Shown: positions 1-7,903 of the stretch, piece after piece
Numbering within the stretch: the stretch's first letter is position 1
Layout: the number at the start of each line of letters is the position of its first letter
Source: a virus
Direction: 5' to 3' (one strand)
Length of the DNA stretch: 54,585 nt
IMG/VR virus record: IMGVR_UViG_3300028384_000913
Span: 1 to 54,585 of that record
The notes under the pieces: model-generated
Told to the model about the DNA's origin: nothing
The model's input: only the letters and a program-made list of their open reading frames with translations
The model's database searches: none
Program-made: the position numbers and the translations under genes

Positions 1-1
1 G

Positions 2-307
2 AGTATTAAAGCATGGAGTGATGAACAAGAGACAGAACTAATTAAAATGTACACTGAAGATGGTATTAAGGATGTATATGAATTAGCTTCTCATTTCTCA
101 AAAGGTTATAGAAGTGTTATAAGTAAATTAGTACAGTTGAAGATTTACGAAAAACCTGAAATCAATGAGGAAGATAAATCTCAGACTGTAAAGATCATGC
201 TAAGAGAACTTGAAGAAATACTTGATATTGAGATAGACGGAACAAATCTTAATAAAAAGGAAAATCTTAGCGCTTTACTTGATGCTGTCAAAAAGAGGAT
301 AGATTGA
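2..307 (+). CDS. Myb/SANT-like HTH protein, 5' partial
   Basis: The reading frame is open to the left edge of the window, so the gene starts upstream; the first ATG at 47 is internal. The frame before that ATG begins S-I-K-A-W-S-D-E-Q-E, which with the following helices looks like a small Myb/SANT-type or homeodomain-like DNA-binding helix-turn-helix, a layout also seen in the proteins at 7164 and 10773. The C-terminal half is charged (IDGTNLNKKENLSALLDAV) and resembles a small interaction domain, not enzymatic. Seen: frame and helices. Inferred: a DNA-binding or transcription-regulatory role. The stop overlaps the TTG start of the next gene, so the two are likely translated together. Confidence 0.6.
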   Translation, partial: SIKAWSDEQETELIKMYTEDGIKDVYELASHFSKGYRSVISKLVQLKIYEKPEINEEDKSQTVKIMLRELEEILDIEIDGTNLNKKENLSALLDAVKKRID

Positions 308-852
308 AACACGACCCAGAACCATTACGATATTATGATTGGATGTTATGGAAAATGAGACAACTTGATAAGGAAGAAGCTTTGAAAAAACCTAAAATAT
401 ATGAATCGCCAGATGGGGGTAAAACTGTTTATAAACGTGACATTGGAGCCCCTATCAGTTCAAGAATAGAACTTGATCCTGCTAAAAGAAACTGGGAATA
501 CGACGGGGACGGAAGTAAGATCTATAAGCCAGAAGTAGGTTTTGGAACAAAGACCCTTGTTAGAGAAGGAGACCTTTCTCGCATAGATTATAGATTTAAC
601 GAACATAAATACATAGAAGAACTTCAAGAATATATAGATAAAACCTATAGTCAACATTACTCTGCAAATAAATTTCAATCTACTGAAGTAATCATTGATA
701 GAGGTCATGGTACAGGTTTCTGTATGGGTAACGTAGACAAATATTCAAATCGCTATGGTAAAAAAGGCGAAAGAGACGATCATAGAAAAGATCTTATGAA
801 GATTTTACACTATGCACTTTTACAGTTGTACGTTCATGATAACGAATCTTGA
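304..852 (+). CDS. DUF3310-like phage protein
   Basis: The C-terminal third (about residues 120-180) has the pattern of DUF3310 phage proteins: a G-N-V-x-K-Y segment, R-Y-G-K-K-G, then D-x-x-K-D-L-x-K-x-x-H-Y-A-L. In many phages this small domain is annotated as a nucleotide-kinase-like or SaV-like protein, but its biochemical role is not settled. The N-terminal 110 residues are charged and I do not recognise them. The start is TTG overlapping the preceding TGA, with an AGAGGA ribosome site 5 bases upstream; the first in-frame ATG (342) would drop the conserved-looking start and has no better site. Moderate confidence in the domain, low in any function. Confidence 0.65.
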   Translation: MKHDPEPLRYYDWMLWKMRQLDKEEALKKPKIYESPDGGKTVYKRDIGAPISSRIELDPAKRNWEYDGDGSKIYKPEVGFGTKTLVREGDLSRIDYRFNEHKYIEELQEYIDKTYSQHYSANKFQSTEVIIDRGHGTGFCMGNVDKYSNRYGKKGERDDHRKDLMKILHYALLQLYVHDNES

Positions 853-1336
853 AGAACATTTCACAAACGATTATGTCAGCCACGATGAAGATCCTCACGT
901 GGCTGATCTTGTAAGAAAATCAATTTCTACTCTAGATGTAGGTTGTGGAGATAACTTATTTAGTAAGTTTCAAACTAATGGTTGTTTTATAGGAGTAGAC
1001 CCTTTTAATAAAAATGCTGATTGGATTGGGGATATTCTTGATTATGAAAGTCCGTTTAACTATGATCTAATAATATGTTTTGGATCAATAAACTTTTACA
1101 ACATGAAATGGGTTGATGATCGTATGCATAAAGTATTTTCTCTATGGAGTAGAAAAAATAGAATTTGCATGAAAGTAAACCCTAACCAAGCATTTGCTAG
1201 TGGTATAAGGTTAGAATGGTTTGACAAGTGGACTCACGGACTTGCTTATCATTATGCAGAGATGTATGATTGTTATGTAACAGAATTTAGAGAGGCGGAA
1301 GATGGCAGATTTAAATGGGACTACATGGCCAGATAA
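836..1336 (+). CDS. SAM-dependent methyltransferase, class I
   Basis: A Rossmann-type methyltransferase: motif I is S-T-L-D-V-G-C-G-D-N, followed by the motif II region G-V-D-P-F-N and the post-II strand Y-D-L-I-I-C-F-G-S-I-N-F, the usual order in class I enzymes. At about 166 residues it is a minimal catalytic domain with no recognisable target-recognition domain, so the substrate (nucleic acid, protein or small molecule) is unknown. I place the start at ATG 836; the longer in-frame ATG at 812 would overlap the previous gene by 41 bases. The end overlaps the next gene by 35 bases. The partner genes downstream (P-loop protein, transporter) suggest an accessory metabolic block, but that is inference. 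Confidence 0.75.
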   Translation: MITNLEEHFTNDYVSHDEDPHVADLVRKSISTLDVGCGDNLFSKFQTNGCFIGVDPFNKNADWIGDILDYESPFNYDLIICFGSINFYNMKWVDDRMHKVFSLWSRKNRICMKVNPNQAFASGIRLEWFDKWTHGLAYHYAEMYDCYVTEFREAEDGRFKWDYMAR

Positions 1337-1673
1337 AATATTCTTTTGCGGAGTGCCAGGGTCTAGATGGAGTGGTATAGCACAAGAAATAAAGGCTAAA
1401 GAAGGAATGAACATTTCTGATAGAGCTTCTCATAGAGTTTACAAGCACGGAAAGTTCGGAGGTCATATAGACGCATATTTTGGTACAGGTATGGAATTCA
1501 GCTGTAAACTGTCCGAAGAAAATTTAAGGTATGAGAGTGACTACTGGATGCGTGCTAAGATTGAAGAACAAAATAATCTTATACTAGACTTTGCTCAAAG
1601 AAATAATCTTAGCTGGAAACAACACCATAAACACAGAAATGTATTTATAACAACATGCTTGAATTACTCTTAG
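1302..1673 (+). CDS. Short P-loop-like protein, possibly sulfotransferase-related
   Basis: The N-terminus (about residues 13-24, F-F-C-G-V-P-G-S-R-W-S-G) looks like the first strand and phosphate-binding loop of a P-loop fold, in the G-x-P-G-S-x-x-S form seen in sulfotransferase-like proteins. A second segment (Y-F-G-T-G-M-E-F) is distinctive but unassigned. At 123 residues it is about half the length of a typical sulfotransferase, and it ends inside the start of the transporter permease gene. It may therefore be a truncated relic or a reduced family of its own. Function not established; no catalytic residue can be named with confidence. Confidence 0.45.
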   Translation: MADLNGTTWPDKIFFCGVPGSRWSGIAQEIKAKEGMNISDRASHRVYKHGKFGGHIDAYFGTGMEFSCKLSEENLRYESDYWMRAKIEEQNNLILDFAQRNNLSWKQHHKHRNVFITTCLNYS

Positions 1674-2980
1674 GAACCTTATACGGTTTATTGGTTGGAA
1701 TTATACCTTCAGCAGGGGCTACGACAGGCCTTGTGGCTCTTTTTGGTTTTATGCATCTATTCCCTGATGAATACTCAGCTATAATTTTTATCATGGCTAC
1801 AGTAGCCGCTTCAACAACAGCAGACACTTTTGCCTCTGTACTTTTAGGTATACCAGGAGCAAACAGTGCTGCAGCAACTATACAAGACGGTCACCCCCTA
1901 GCTAGAAAAGGTAAGTCTGAATTAGCACTATCTGCAGCGATTACGTCCTCTACATTCAACGGATTATTATGGGGTTTTATTGTATTTGTATTTTTAGAAA
2001 ATCTAGAATTTGTATATACATATATTGGTAGTATTCAGCTATGGTTTATTACGCTGTTTGCTTTCTTTTGTGTTGTTCTTGTATTAGGAAAAAAATGGTA
2101 TCTAGGAGTAATAGGAATTGCTCTTGGTATTTTATTTGCTTTAGTAGGCTCTGATCCCATAACAAATGCTCCAAGATTAACTTTTGGTTGGGGATATTTA
2201 GAAAGTGGTATACAACTTATGCCTTTGATTGCAGGGGTTTTTGCAGTACCCCAAATTATAGATGGATTAGCGGGATGGTCAGCACCGGTAAAGCATGACA
2301 GAAAATCATATAAGTTGCTCGGAATATACGCTGTTTTTAAAAATTTAGGATTAAGTCTACGTGGAGGAATAATCGGCGCAACTATAGGATTCCTACCTGG
2401 ATTAGGCGGGGCAGTGTCTGACTGGATATCTTATGGCCATACGGTAGCGACTACAAAAAATCCTAAAATACCTTTTGGTAGAGGAAATATAAGAGGTGTT
2501 ATCGGTCCTGAAGGATCTAATAATGCTCAAAAAGCTACAAGTATGATAACTACAGTATTGTTTGGAATACCAGGCGCTCCCTTTGCTGCAGTCATCATGG
2601 GTTTGTTGATGTATCTAAACATCGAATTAGGTGATCCCTCTCTTTTTTACGATGAAATGATATTCGACTCTATGTTACTTGGTTTTATAGGCGGAACAGT
2701 CATAGTAGCTGTGATAATGTTTGCTTTACTAAAACCAATATGTTATATTACCAGAATTCCAGTAAAAATATTTTTTCCATTTTTATTTATTTTACTGCTT
2801 TGGAGCTGCGCTCAATACACAGGAGGATGGGAAGATTACTTGGTATTTTTTATCTTCTCTGTATTAGGATATATAATACACAAGCTTAACATATCAAAAC
2901 CAGCTTTATTGTTGTCTTTTATTCTTTTCGAGAGATTTGAACTACTCTCAATTCAATTATTAACAAGGTATATATTATGA
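1655..2980 (+). CDS. tctA: TctA-like tripartite tricarboxylate transporter permease
   Basis: A 441-residue, strongly hydrophobic protein with about 10-12 predicted membrane segments. It shows the two signature repeats of the TctA family: G-I-I-P-S-A-G-A near residue 18, and G-F-L-P-G-L-G-G-A-V-S near residue 250. It also has the family segments L-L-G-I-P-G-A near residue 66, D-G-H-P-L-A-R-K-G-K near 80, and N-N-A-Q-K-A...L-F-G-I-P-G-A near 290-310. In the family TctA is the large inner-membrane subunit that imports carboxylates using an ion gradient, working with a small TctB and periplasmic TctC. It is shorter at the N-terminus than cellular TctA (about 500). No ribosome site is visible; it overlaps the preceding gene, so coupled translation is likely. 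Its stop overlaps the start of the TctC-like gene (ATGA). Confidence 0.88.
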   Translation: MLELLLGTLYGLLVGIIPSAGATTGLVALFGFMHLFPDEYSAIIFIMATVAASTTADTFASVLLGIPGANSAAATIQDGHPLARKGKSELALSAAITSSTFNGLLWGFIVFVFLENLEFVYTYIGSIQLWFITLFAFFCVVLVLGKKWYLGVIGIALGILFALVGSDPITNAPRLTFGWGYLESGIQLMPLIAGVFAVPQIIDGLAGWSAPVKHDRKSYKLLGIYAVFKNLGLSLRGGIIGATIGFLPGLGGAVSDWISYGHTVATTKNPKIPFGRGNIRGVIGPEGSNNAQKATSMITTVLFGIPGAPFAAVIMGLLMYLNIELGDPSLFYDEMIFDSMLLGFIGGTVIVAVIMFALLKPICYITRIPVKIFFPFLFILLLWSCAQYTGGWEDYLVFFIFSVLGYIIHKLNISKPALLLSFILFERFELLSIQLLTRYIL

Positions 2981-3993
2981 AAAAACTACTTTTAACGTTA
3001 GCTACTTGTACTGCTCTTACAACCCCTGCTTTTGCAGAATATAAAATGATCATTCCACAAAAGCCAGGAGGAGGCACTTCGCAATGGGCTACAATTATTG
3101 CAAAATACCTAGAACCACATCTAGGAGAAAAAATTAAATTAGTGCATATTCCAGGTGCTAGAGACATTCCTGGATTTAATAAATTCCATAATGAATTACG
3201 TTTTGATGATAAAACTATTATGGTGTCGCACGGCGGTAACGGTGTATCGTATCTTACTGAGAACGTAGACTATAATTACAAAGACTATCAGCCAATTGGC
3301 GGTATGAATCTTACTATTCATATTGGAGAAAAAGAATTAGGAGATCACATTTACTTTGCAGGAGGTTCAGGCAATATCCCAGATGTTATGGCATTAACTC
3401 TCTATATGTGTGGAAATCTTGGAAGCTTTGAAGAATACGAAAAATGCTACAAAGACAATATCACTTTTGTAAAAGGAATGTCTGGAAGTGAAAGAAGGTT
3501 AGCATTCAATAATGGTGAGCTGAATATTACGAGAGAGAACCCTGCCGCCTACAAAAAACATGCTAAAGCAGCTAATCTGTTATTCACACATGGAGTTTTT
3601 GACTTAGATGAAGGCAAAGTTGTTGATGATAGAAATAAACCTAATATGTCATTTGATAAAGTCTTCACTGCAAAATGGGGGGAAGCACCTCAAGGTGATT
3701 TTTACGATGCATACATGCTTGTTAAAAACTACAGAGACATGCTACAAAAAGCATTATGGATGAATAAAGATAATCCTAACTCGGTACCTGTGACTTTGGC
3801 ACTCCTTGATATGCTAGAAGATAATGAAGCTATGGCAGCTATCGAGAAAAAAGTAGGAGACTATGACTGGTTTATTGCAGACGAACTAATTGAAGCTGTG
3901 AACTATCTTGAGAACAATAAAAATGAAGAGACCCAAGATTATCTCATTAAATGGCAAAGACAAGTCTTAGGGTATAATGCAGTCAAAAAATAG
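2977..3993 (+). CDS. tctC: TctC-like periplasmic solute-binding protein
   Basis: The first 20 residues form a Sec signal peptide: K-K at the N-terminus, a hydrophobic core and an A-F-A cleavage site before E-Y-K. Mature residues then give M-I-I-P-Q-K-P-G-G-G-T-S, the P-G-G-G-T motif of the Bug/TctC family, and later I-P-G-A-R. In that family the protein captures a carboxylate in the periplasm and hands it to TctA/TctB. At 338 residues it is near family length (about 320). The middle and C-terminal parts diverge from what I remember of cellular TctC, with an unusually acidic, alpha-helical tail, so the ligand cannot be predicted. Translationally coupled to the permease through ATGA; its end overlaps the next gene. 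Confidence 0.82.
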   Translation: MKKLLLTLATCTALTTPAFAEYKMIIPQKPGGGTSQWATIIAKYLEPHLGEKIKLVHIPGARDIPGFNKFHNELRFDDKTIMVSHGGNGVSYLTENVDYNYKDYQPIGGMNLTIHIGEKELGDHIYFAGGSGNIPDVMALTLYMCGNLGSFEEYEKCYKDNITFVKGMSGSERRLAFNNGELNITRENPAAYKKHAKAANLLFTHGVFDLDEGKVVDDRNKPNMSFDKVFTAKWGEAPQGDFYDAYMLVKNYRDMLQKALWMNKDNPNSVPVTLALLDMLEDNEAMAAIEKKVGDYDWFIADELIEAVNYLENNKNEETQDYLIKWQRQVLGYNAVKK

Positions 3994-4621
3994 TAAATTC
4001 TATTTTGATAAACTAATTAAGAAATACTCGAAACAAATTACCTTCATATACTATAGACCAGAATATGGAGGTAATTTATTAAATAGAATCATATTATCAG
4101 ACGAAGCATATTTCTGGGGAGAACAGCATAACTCTGCTGAGTCTACTCTAAAGCCTCTTGAATACCCTAAATCAACTGAAGGGTTTAATGTTCAAAATAA
4201 TCATTTTTTATCCTTCAAAGAACAACACCTGTCATGTGTTCATTCAAGTGACATTCCTTATCCTATACCTCTAAGAGAGCATGATTACGAAATACTTTTA
4301 AGGTACAAAAAAGCTCTACAAAATAATTTGAAAATATGTATCAAGTCTCAAAGAATAGATCAAGAAAACAACACTTGCAAAGGAATTAGATTGTATGGTC
4401 AACCATTATACAGATTTAATAGCGGTGACGCTGTTGAAAAAAGTTTTCATAAAAATGTTCTTAACGTTGAAGCTAAAAAACTATTCTCCGAAGATTATGA
4501 AGAATTTTTAGAAGAATACTTAAAGGTGGTTAGGTTTTTAGACTTGGCTCCAAACGTAAACCAAGTAAGGGCTTTCATATTACTATGGATAGAGAAACAA
4601 AAAAGATTCAAGCTGTCATAA
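3977..4621 (+). CDS. Hypothetical protein, paralogue of next gene
   Basis: Unrecognised protein of 214 residues. Its N-terminus (I-T-F-I-Y-Y-R-P-E-Y-G-G-N-L-L-N-R-I-I) has the position and spacing of the beta-strand plus nucleotide-binding loop of sulfotransferases (P-R-S-G-T-x-L-L), but key residues differ. The C-terminal third (L-F-S-E-D-Y-E-E-F...Y-L-K-V-V-R-F-L-D-L-A-P-N-V-N-Q-V-R-A-F-I-L-L) closely matches the same region of the following protein, so the pair arose by tandem duplication. No membrane segment or signal. It starts inside the end of the binding-protein gene. A PAPS-dependent sulfotransferase role is only a possibility. Confidence 0.5.
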   Translation: MQSKNSKFYFDKLIKKYSKQITFIYYRPEYGGNLLNRIILSDEAYFWGEQHNSAESTLKPLEYPKSTEGFNVQNNHFLSFKEQHLSCVHSSDIPYPIPLREHDYEILLRYKKALQNNLKICIKSQRIDQENNTCKGIRLYGQPLYRFNSGDAVEKSFHKNVLNVEAKKLFSEDYEEFLEEYLKVVRFLDLAPNVNQVRAFILLWIEKQKRFKLS

Positions 4622-5253
4622 ATAAGTTTCCTAACAGTTATTGCTTATTAGAAGCGCCAAAAGGCATGTTTGGTAGCCTGGTATATAGAATTATTGCCGC
4701 TTCTTCAGATAAGATAATTTGGAACTCATCCTTTTGCGGAAGCATCGAAGACCTAGCTCCTCTAGAGTGGCCGAGATATCAAGAAGGCTTTCTAATTTAT
4801 AATATAGGTAAAGCTACTTACAAATTCTTTAAAGAAAGTCATTTAGCTGCAGCACACATAAGCCTTCCTTTATTAGAGAATATGTCTTACCAAGAACTAA
4901 AAAATAGCTCTAATTTCAAAAAATCTCTGCTTATAAAAAGCCATATGACTGATCTTCATGAAAATTACGACTGCAAGGTTTACAGACTAACTGGGTCTTT
5001 GAAAAATATTGTACCGTATGATAAAAATACTCAACTAAGATCAGAACAACATTTAAACTTTATGCCTGCTAAAACAAATAAAGTGTATAATATAGATGTT
5101 GAAAAGCTGATGAGCGAAGACTACGATGTTTTTGAAAAAGAGTATTTAAGTTTATGTGATACTTTAGATACGCTTCCTAATATTAATAACGTCAGACAAT
5201 TCATACTTTTGATGAGGGATAAACTAAAAAGATATCATTTAAGTCTTTCTTAA
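4585..5253 (+). CDS. Hypothetical protein, paralogue of preceding gene
   Basis: 222 residues, diverged duplicate of the upstream protein. Shared blocks include P-L-E-W-P-R-Y-Q-E-G-F (P-L-E-Y-P-K-S-T-E-G-F upstream), F-K-E-S-H-L-A-A-A-H (F-K-E-Q-H-L-S-C-V-H), L-M-S-E-D-Y-D-V-F-E-K-E-Y-L and N-I-N-N-V-R-Q-F-I-L-L. The putative loop near the N-terminus reads A-P-K-G-M-F-G-S-L-V-Y-R-I-I, again at the place where a sulfotransferase loop would sit. It overlaps the upstream gene by 37 bases and is the last gene before the ligase. Enzymatic role unknown; the shared H-L and S-E-D-Y residues are the best candidates for functional sites. Confidence 0.5.
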   Translation: MDRETKKIQAVINKFPNSYCLLEAPKGMFGSLVYRIIAASSDKIIWNSSFCGSIEDLAPLEWPRYQEGFLIYNIGKATYKFFKESHLAAAHISLPLLENMSYQELKNSSNFKKSLLIKSHMTDLHENYDCKVYRLTGSLKNIVPYDKNTQLRSEQHLNFMPAKTNKVYNIDVEKLMSEDYDVFEKEYLSLCDTLDTLPNINNVRQFILLMRDKLKRYHLSLS

Positions 5254-5266
5254 TGGTTATTTTTCT

Positions 5267-5272
5267 TATATT
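5267..5272 (+). promoter_or_regulatory. Possible -10 box for a leaderless ligase transcript
   Basis: TATATT lies 8 bases before the ligase ATG, so a transcript from it would start at or next to the start codon. No ribosome-binding sequence is visible in the AT-rich leader and no good -35 box sits at 16-18 bases. Weak; the ligase may simply be read through from upstream. Confidence 0.25.
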
Positions 5273-5280
5273 ATCTTTAT

Positions 5281-7014
5281 ATGAATTACAAAGAACTTAA
5301 AGAACTAATCCAAAAACACAACCAAGCATACTATGATTACTCAGCGTCAGCAATCAGTGACTCTGAGTATGATCAGCTATACGATAAGCTTGAAGCAATT
5401 GAAAAAGCACAAGGTTGGCGTGACCATGATTCTCCTACAACAAAAGTTGGTGGAGCAGCAGGTAAAGTAACTCACCCTTACAAACTATATTCATTACGAA
5501 AAGTCTACGAATTCGAAGAAGTAGATCCTTTTATGACAGTGAAGCTACCAAAAATTGATGGTGCTAATCTTTCTCTTATCTATAAGAGAGGAAAGCTAAA
5601 TTTGGCATTGACTAGGGGTAACGGTGAACAAGGTACAGATGTATCTCATCTAGCAGGTTTTTTGATTAGCGTTCCTCAAAATATCGAGACAGATTTGGAA
5701 GAGATCGTGATAAATGGCGAGTGTGTCACTGAGAACAATGTCGAAAATTATCGCAACTATGTATCAGGTGCTCTCGGACTAGACAGCGCTATTGAGTTTT
5801 CTGAACGTAACATTAAGTTCATTGCTCACGATTGGCTAGGCGTTCAAATGAATTACAAAGCGAGAATGGCCATCATTAAAAACATGGGCTTCTCAACTGT
5901 GATGGATGATGAGTCATGGGAATATCCTCAAGACGGGGTTGTTTACAGAACTGATTCTTGGAAACAAGAACAAAACTTAGGCTGGACTTCTAAGTATCCT
6001 AAATTTGCTGTCGCATTGAAAGAACGTGAAGCAGAAACTGCTATAACTACTTTACTAGGTGTTGAATGGACGATAGGCAGAACAGGAACAGTAAATCCAA
6101 CAGGAATTATCGAACCAGTCACACTTGATGATGCTGTACTACGTAGAGTAACTTTACATAATATTGGAATCATTGAAGAGCATGATCTAGGCTTAGGCGA
6201 CATGATTCAAGTTGAACGTGCAGGCGGGGTAATTCCTAAATTCTTGCGAGTTGTAGAACACTCTATACATAACCAAAAAATTACAAAACTAACTGCAGAA
6301 AGAGCCATTGGTAGCAAAACAAAGCGAGATGGTCCTAGACTAGTGGTTACTGATAAAGGTAATATTAATTCAACTAAAGTTTTGGAACATTTCATCAAGA
6401 CTTTAGAGATCAAAGGATTAGGTCCTGCTTCTGTAAAGAAGCTAGGCCTGACACACCCAGTAGATCTATTCGATCATCCAGACTGGGATAAGCTTGGCGC
6501 TAATGGTGTCAAAGTCGAAGCTGAGATTGATAGGGCTAAAACCAAATCATACGATATAGTTCTAGCATCCCTTGGAATTCCAGGAGTAGGTAAGTCTGCT
6601 GCAAAACTAATTGTAACAAAAATACCTGCCTTCAGAAATCTAAGAGACGTAGAAGTAACTTACATAAAAGGTATTGGTCCGTCAACGATTGAGTCAATCC
6701 TTGCTTGGCTAGACGACAACGAAGACTGGGTACATAATTTACCTCTTCAATTGGAACAGAATGTACAGGTTGAAGAAGTAATCACTGCCCAGCGTAAAGT
6801 ATGTATTACAGGTAAGCTTGATATGACTAGAAATCAGCTTGCTGAAATAATTGAAGAAAACGGCTTCAAGGTTACGTCAACTGTCACAAAAGATTGTTAT
6901 GCACTTATAGCAGGAGATACAACATCTTCAAAGTATAAGAAAGCTATGACTATCGGAGTAAATGTAATTGACTATTGGTCAAGTAAAAAAGATGTGCTCA
7001 GTGGTAATTTTTAA
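5281..7014 (+). CDS. ligA: NAD-dependent DNA ligase, zinc finger lost
   Basis: Joins nicks in DNA using NAD+. Domains in order: Ia NAD-binding helices with Y-Y-D-Y...I-S-D-S-E-Y-D (residues 17-31); adenylation domain with K-I-D-G-A (catalytic Lys91) and T-R-G-N-G-E-Q-G-T-D; OB fold with G-R-T-G-T-V-N-P-T-G (around 264-273); HhH repeats with I-K-G-L-G and G-I-P-G-V-G-K-S; and a C-terminal BRCT domain (about 505-577, K-V-C-I-T-G-K-L). The four cysteines of the usual zinc finger between the OB fold and HhH domains are absent: that stretch (about 340-365) has no Cys. Length 577 against about 670 in bacteria. The start fits the canonical N-terminus. It lies alone between the accessory block and the HTH gene. 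Confidence 0.93.
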   Translation: MNYKELKELIQKHNQAYYDYSASAISDSEYDQLYDKLEAIEKAQGWRDHDSPTTKVGGAAGKVTHPYKLYSLRKVYEFEEVDPFMTVKLPKIDGANLSLIYKRGKLNLALTRGNGEQGTDVSHLAGFLISVPQNIETDLEEIVINGECVTENNVENYRNYVSGALGLDSAIEFSERNIKFIAHDWLGVQMNYKARMAIIKNMGFSTVMDDESWEYPQDGVVYRTDSWKQEQNLGWTSKYPKFAVALKEREAETAITTLLGVEWTIGRTGTVNPTGIIEPVTLDDAVLRRVTLHNIGIIEEHDLGLGDMIQVERAGGVIPKFLRVVEHSIHNQKITKLTAERAIGSKTKRDGPRLVVTDKGNINSTKVLEHFIKTLEIKGLGPASVKKLGLTHPVDLFDHPDWDKLGANGVKVEAEIDRAKTKSYDIVLASLGIPGVGKSAAKLIVTKIPAFRNLRDVEVTYIKGIGPSTIESILAWLDDNEDWVHNLPLQLEQNVQVEEVITAQRKVCITGKLDMTRNQLAEIIEENGFKVTSTVTKDCYALIAGDTTSSKYKKAMTIGVNVIDYWSSKKDVLSGNF

Positions 7015-7059
7015 GAGATTTTTTAATGAACCACGGAAGAAGAAACCGTCAATTTTCAG

Positions 7060-7088
7060 TTGCTTGTTTTAAAGTTTTTCTGTAATAT
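7060..7088 (+). promoter_or_regulatory. Sigma70-type promoter for the multi-HTH gene
   Basis: TTGCTT at 7060-7065, a 17-base spacer and TAATAT at 7083-7088 give a near-consensus promoter about 75 bases before the ATG at 7164. The spacer and -35 type match two other promoters in the window (10721 and 33620). The leader ends in AGAGGGGAT, a strong ribosome site. Confidence 0.75.
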
Positions 7089-7163
7089 CTATATATAAAG
7101 TCAAGAGGGAAACAAAACTCTTGAGAATATTCAAAACCACAAACGATCAGAGGGGATCATACT

Positions 7164-7847
7164 ATGTCAAAATTTGAATACACTGAAGATATGGTTGCAC
7201 GTATGCACGATGTTGCTGGCGCAGGCGTAACTGAAGAATCAATCGAAGGTCTTATGGAAGAATTCGATTTCCCACGTCGGTCAGTAACCGCAAAACTGCG
7301 TAAGCTGGGCTACGACGTACCTAAAAAGCCAGGTGCAGCTCCTGTTTTCTCAGCAGAAGAAACAGACAAGCTGGCTGACTTCCTGAATACTAACTCAGGC
7401 AACATGACTGCTGAAGAAATTGCAGCAGAATTCATGGGTGGTAAGTTTACTGCTCGTCAAATCAACGGTAAAGCTCTTTCACTGGAAATGACATCACATG
7501 TCAAGCCAGCTGAGAAGAAGATCACTCCACGTACCTACACTGAGGAAGAAGAGTCAAAGATCGCATCTATGGTCGATGGCGGTTCATACCTCGAAGAGAT
7601 TGCTGACTCAATGGGTCGTTCTGTAAACTCAATTCGTGGCAAACTGTTGTCAATGGGTCTTAAGGCTCCACAGCGTGATAAGAAAGATACTAAAGCAGAC
7701 CCATATGCAGGTATCGAAGATATGCTGGATCAAACTGTCGAAGAGATCGCTGAATCATTCGACAAGACAGTACGAGGTGTAAAGACTGTTCTTACACGTC
7801 GCGGTCTTAGCTGTGCAGATTACACACCAAAAGCTGCTGGTGAGTAA
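7164..7847 (+). CDS. Tandem HTH (Myb/SANT-like) DNA-binding protein
   Basis: 227 residues built from about four repeated helix-turn-helix units (roughly 1-50, 58-107, 125-170 and 178-217). Each opens with an acidic helix and ends with a recognition-type helix: R-R-S-V-T-A-K-L-R-K-L-G, T-A-R-Q-I-N-G-K-A-L-S-L, S-V-N-S-I-R-G-K-L-L-S-M-G, T-V-R-G-V-K-T-V-L-T-R-R-G. This suggests a sequence-dependent or coating DNA-binding protein, perhaps a regulator or nucleoid-like factor. Codon use is visibly richer in G and C than the neighbours (many CGT, CTG, GGT, TTC codons), as expected of a very highly expressed gene. It stands as a single-gene unit between a strong promoter and a strong terminator. The target DNA is unknown. 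Confidence 0.7.
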   Translation: MSKFEYTEDMVARMHDVAGAGVTEESIEGLMEEFDFPRRSVTAKLRKLGYDVPKKPGAAPVFSAEETDKLADFLNTNSGNMTAEEIAAEFMGGKFTARQINGKALSLEMTSHVKPAEKKITPRTYTEEEESKIASMVDGGSYLEEIADSMGRSVNSIRGKLLSMGLKAPQRDKKDTKADPYAGIEDMLDQTVEEIAESFDKTVRGVKTVLTRRGLSCADYTPKAAGE

Positions 7848-7871
7848 TTGAAATCCTTGGGGGGATATAGG

Positions 7872-7900
7872 GGGTGGTAGGTAACTACCACCCTTTTTTT
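7872..7900 (+). terminator. Intrinsic terminator with GTAA tetraloop
   Basis: Perfect 9-bp stem GGGTGGTAG / CTACCACCC closed by the stable tetraloop GTAA, followed at once by seven T. It ends the single-gene unit of the multi-HTH protein. The T-run finishes only 3 bases before the ATG of the amidinotransferase gene, so that gene can be reached only by read-through or has an unseen signal. Confidence 0.95.
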
Positions 7901-7903
7901 ATT

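Noticed and set aside
460-708. Leftward 82-codon frame near the start
   Set aside because: Antisense to the DUF3310-like gene, hydrophobic shadow composition, and no ribosome site.
7874-7903. GTG start for amidinotransferase copy 1
   Set aside because: It would place the N-terminus inside the terminator stem, and the extra residues have no match in copy 2.
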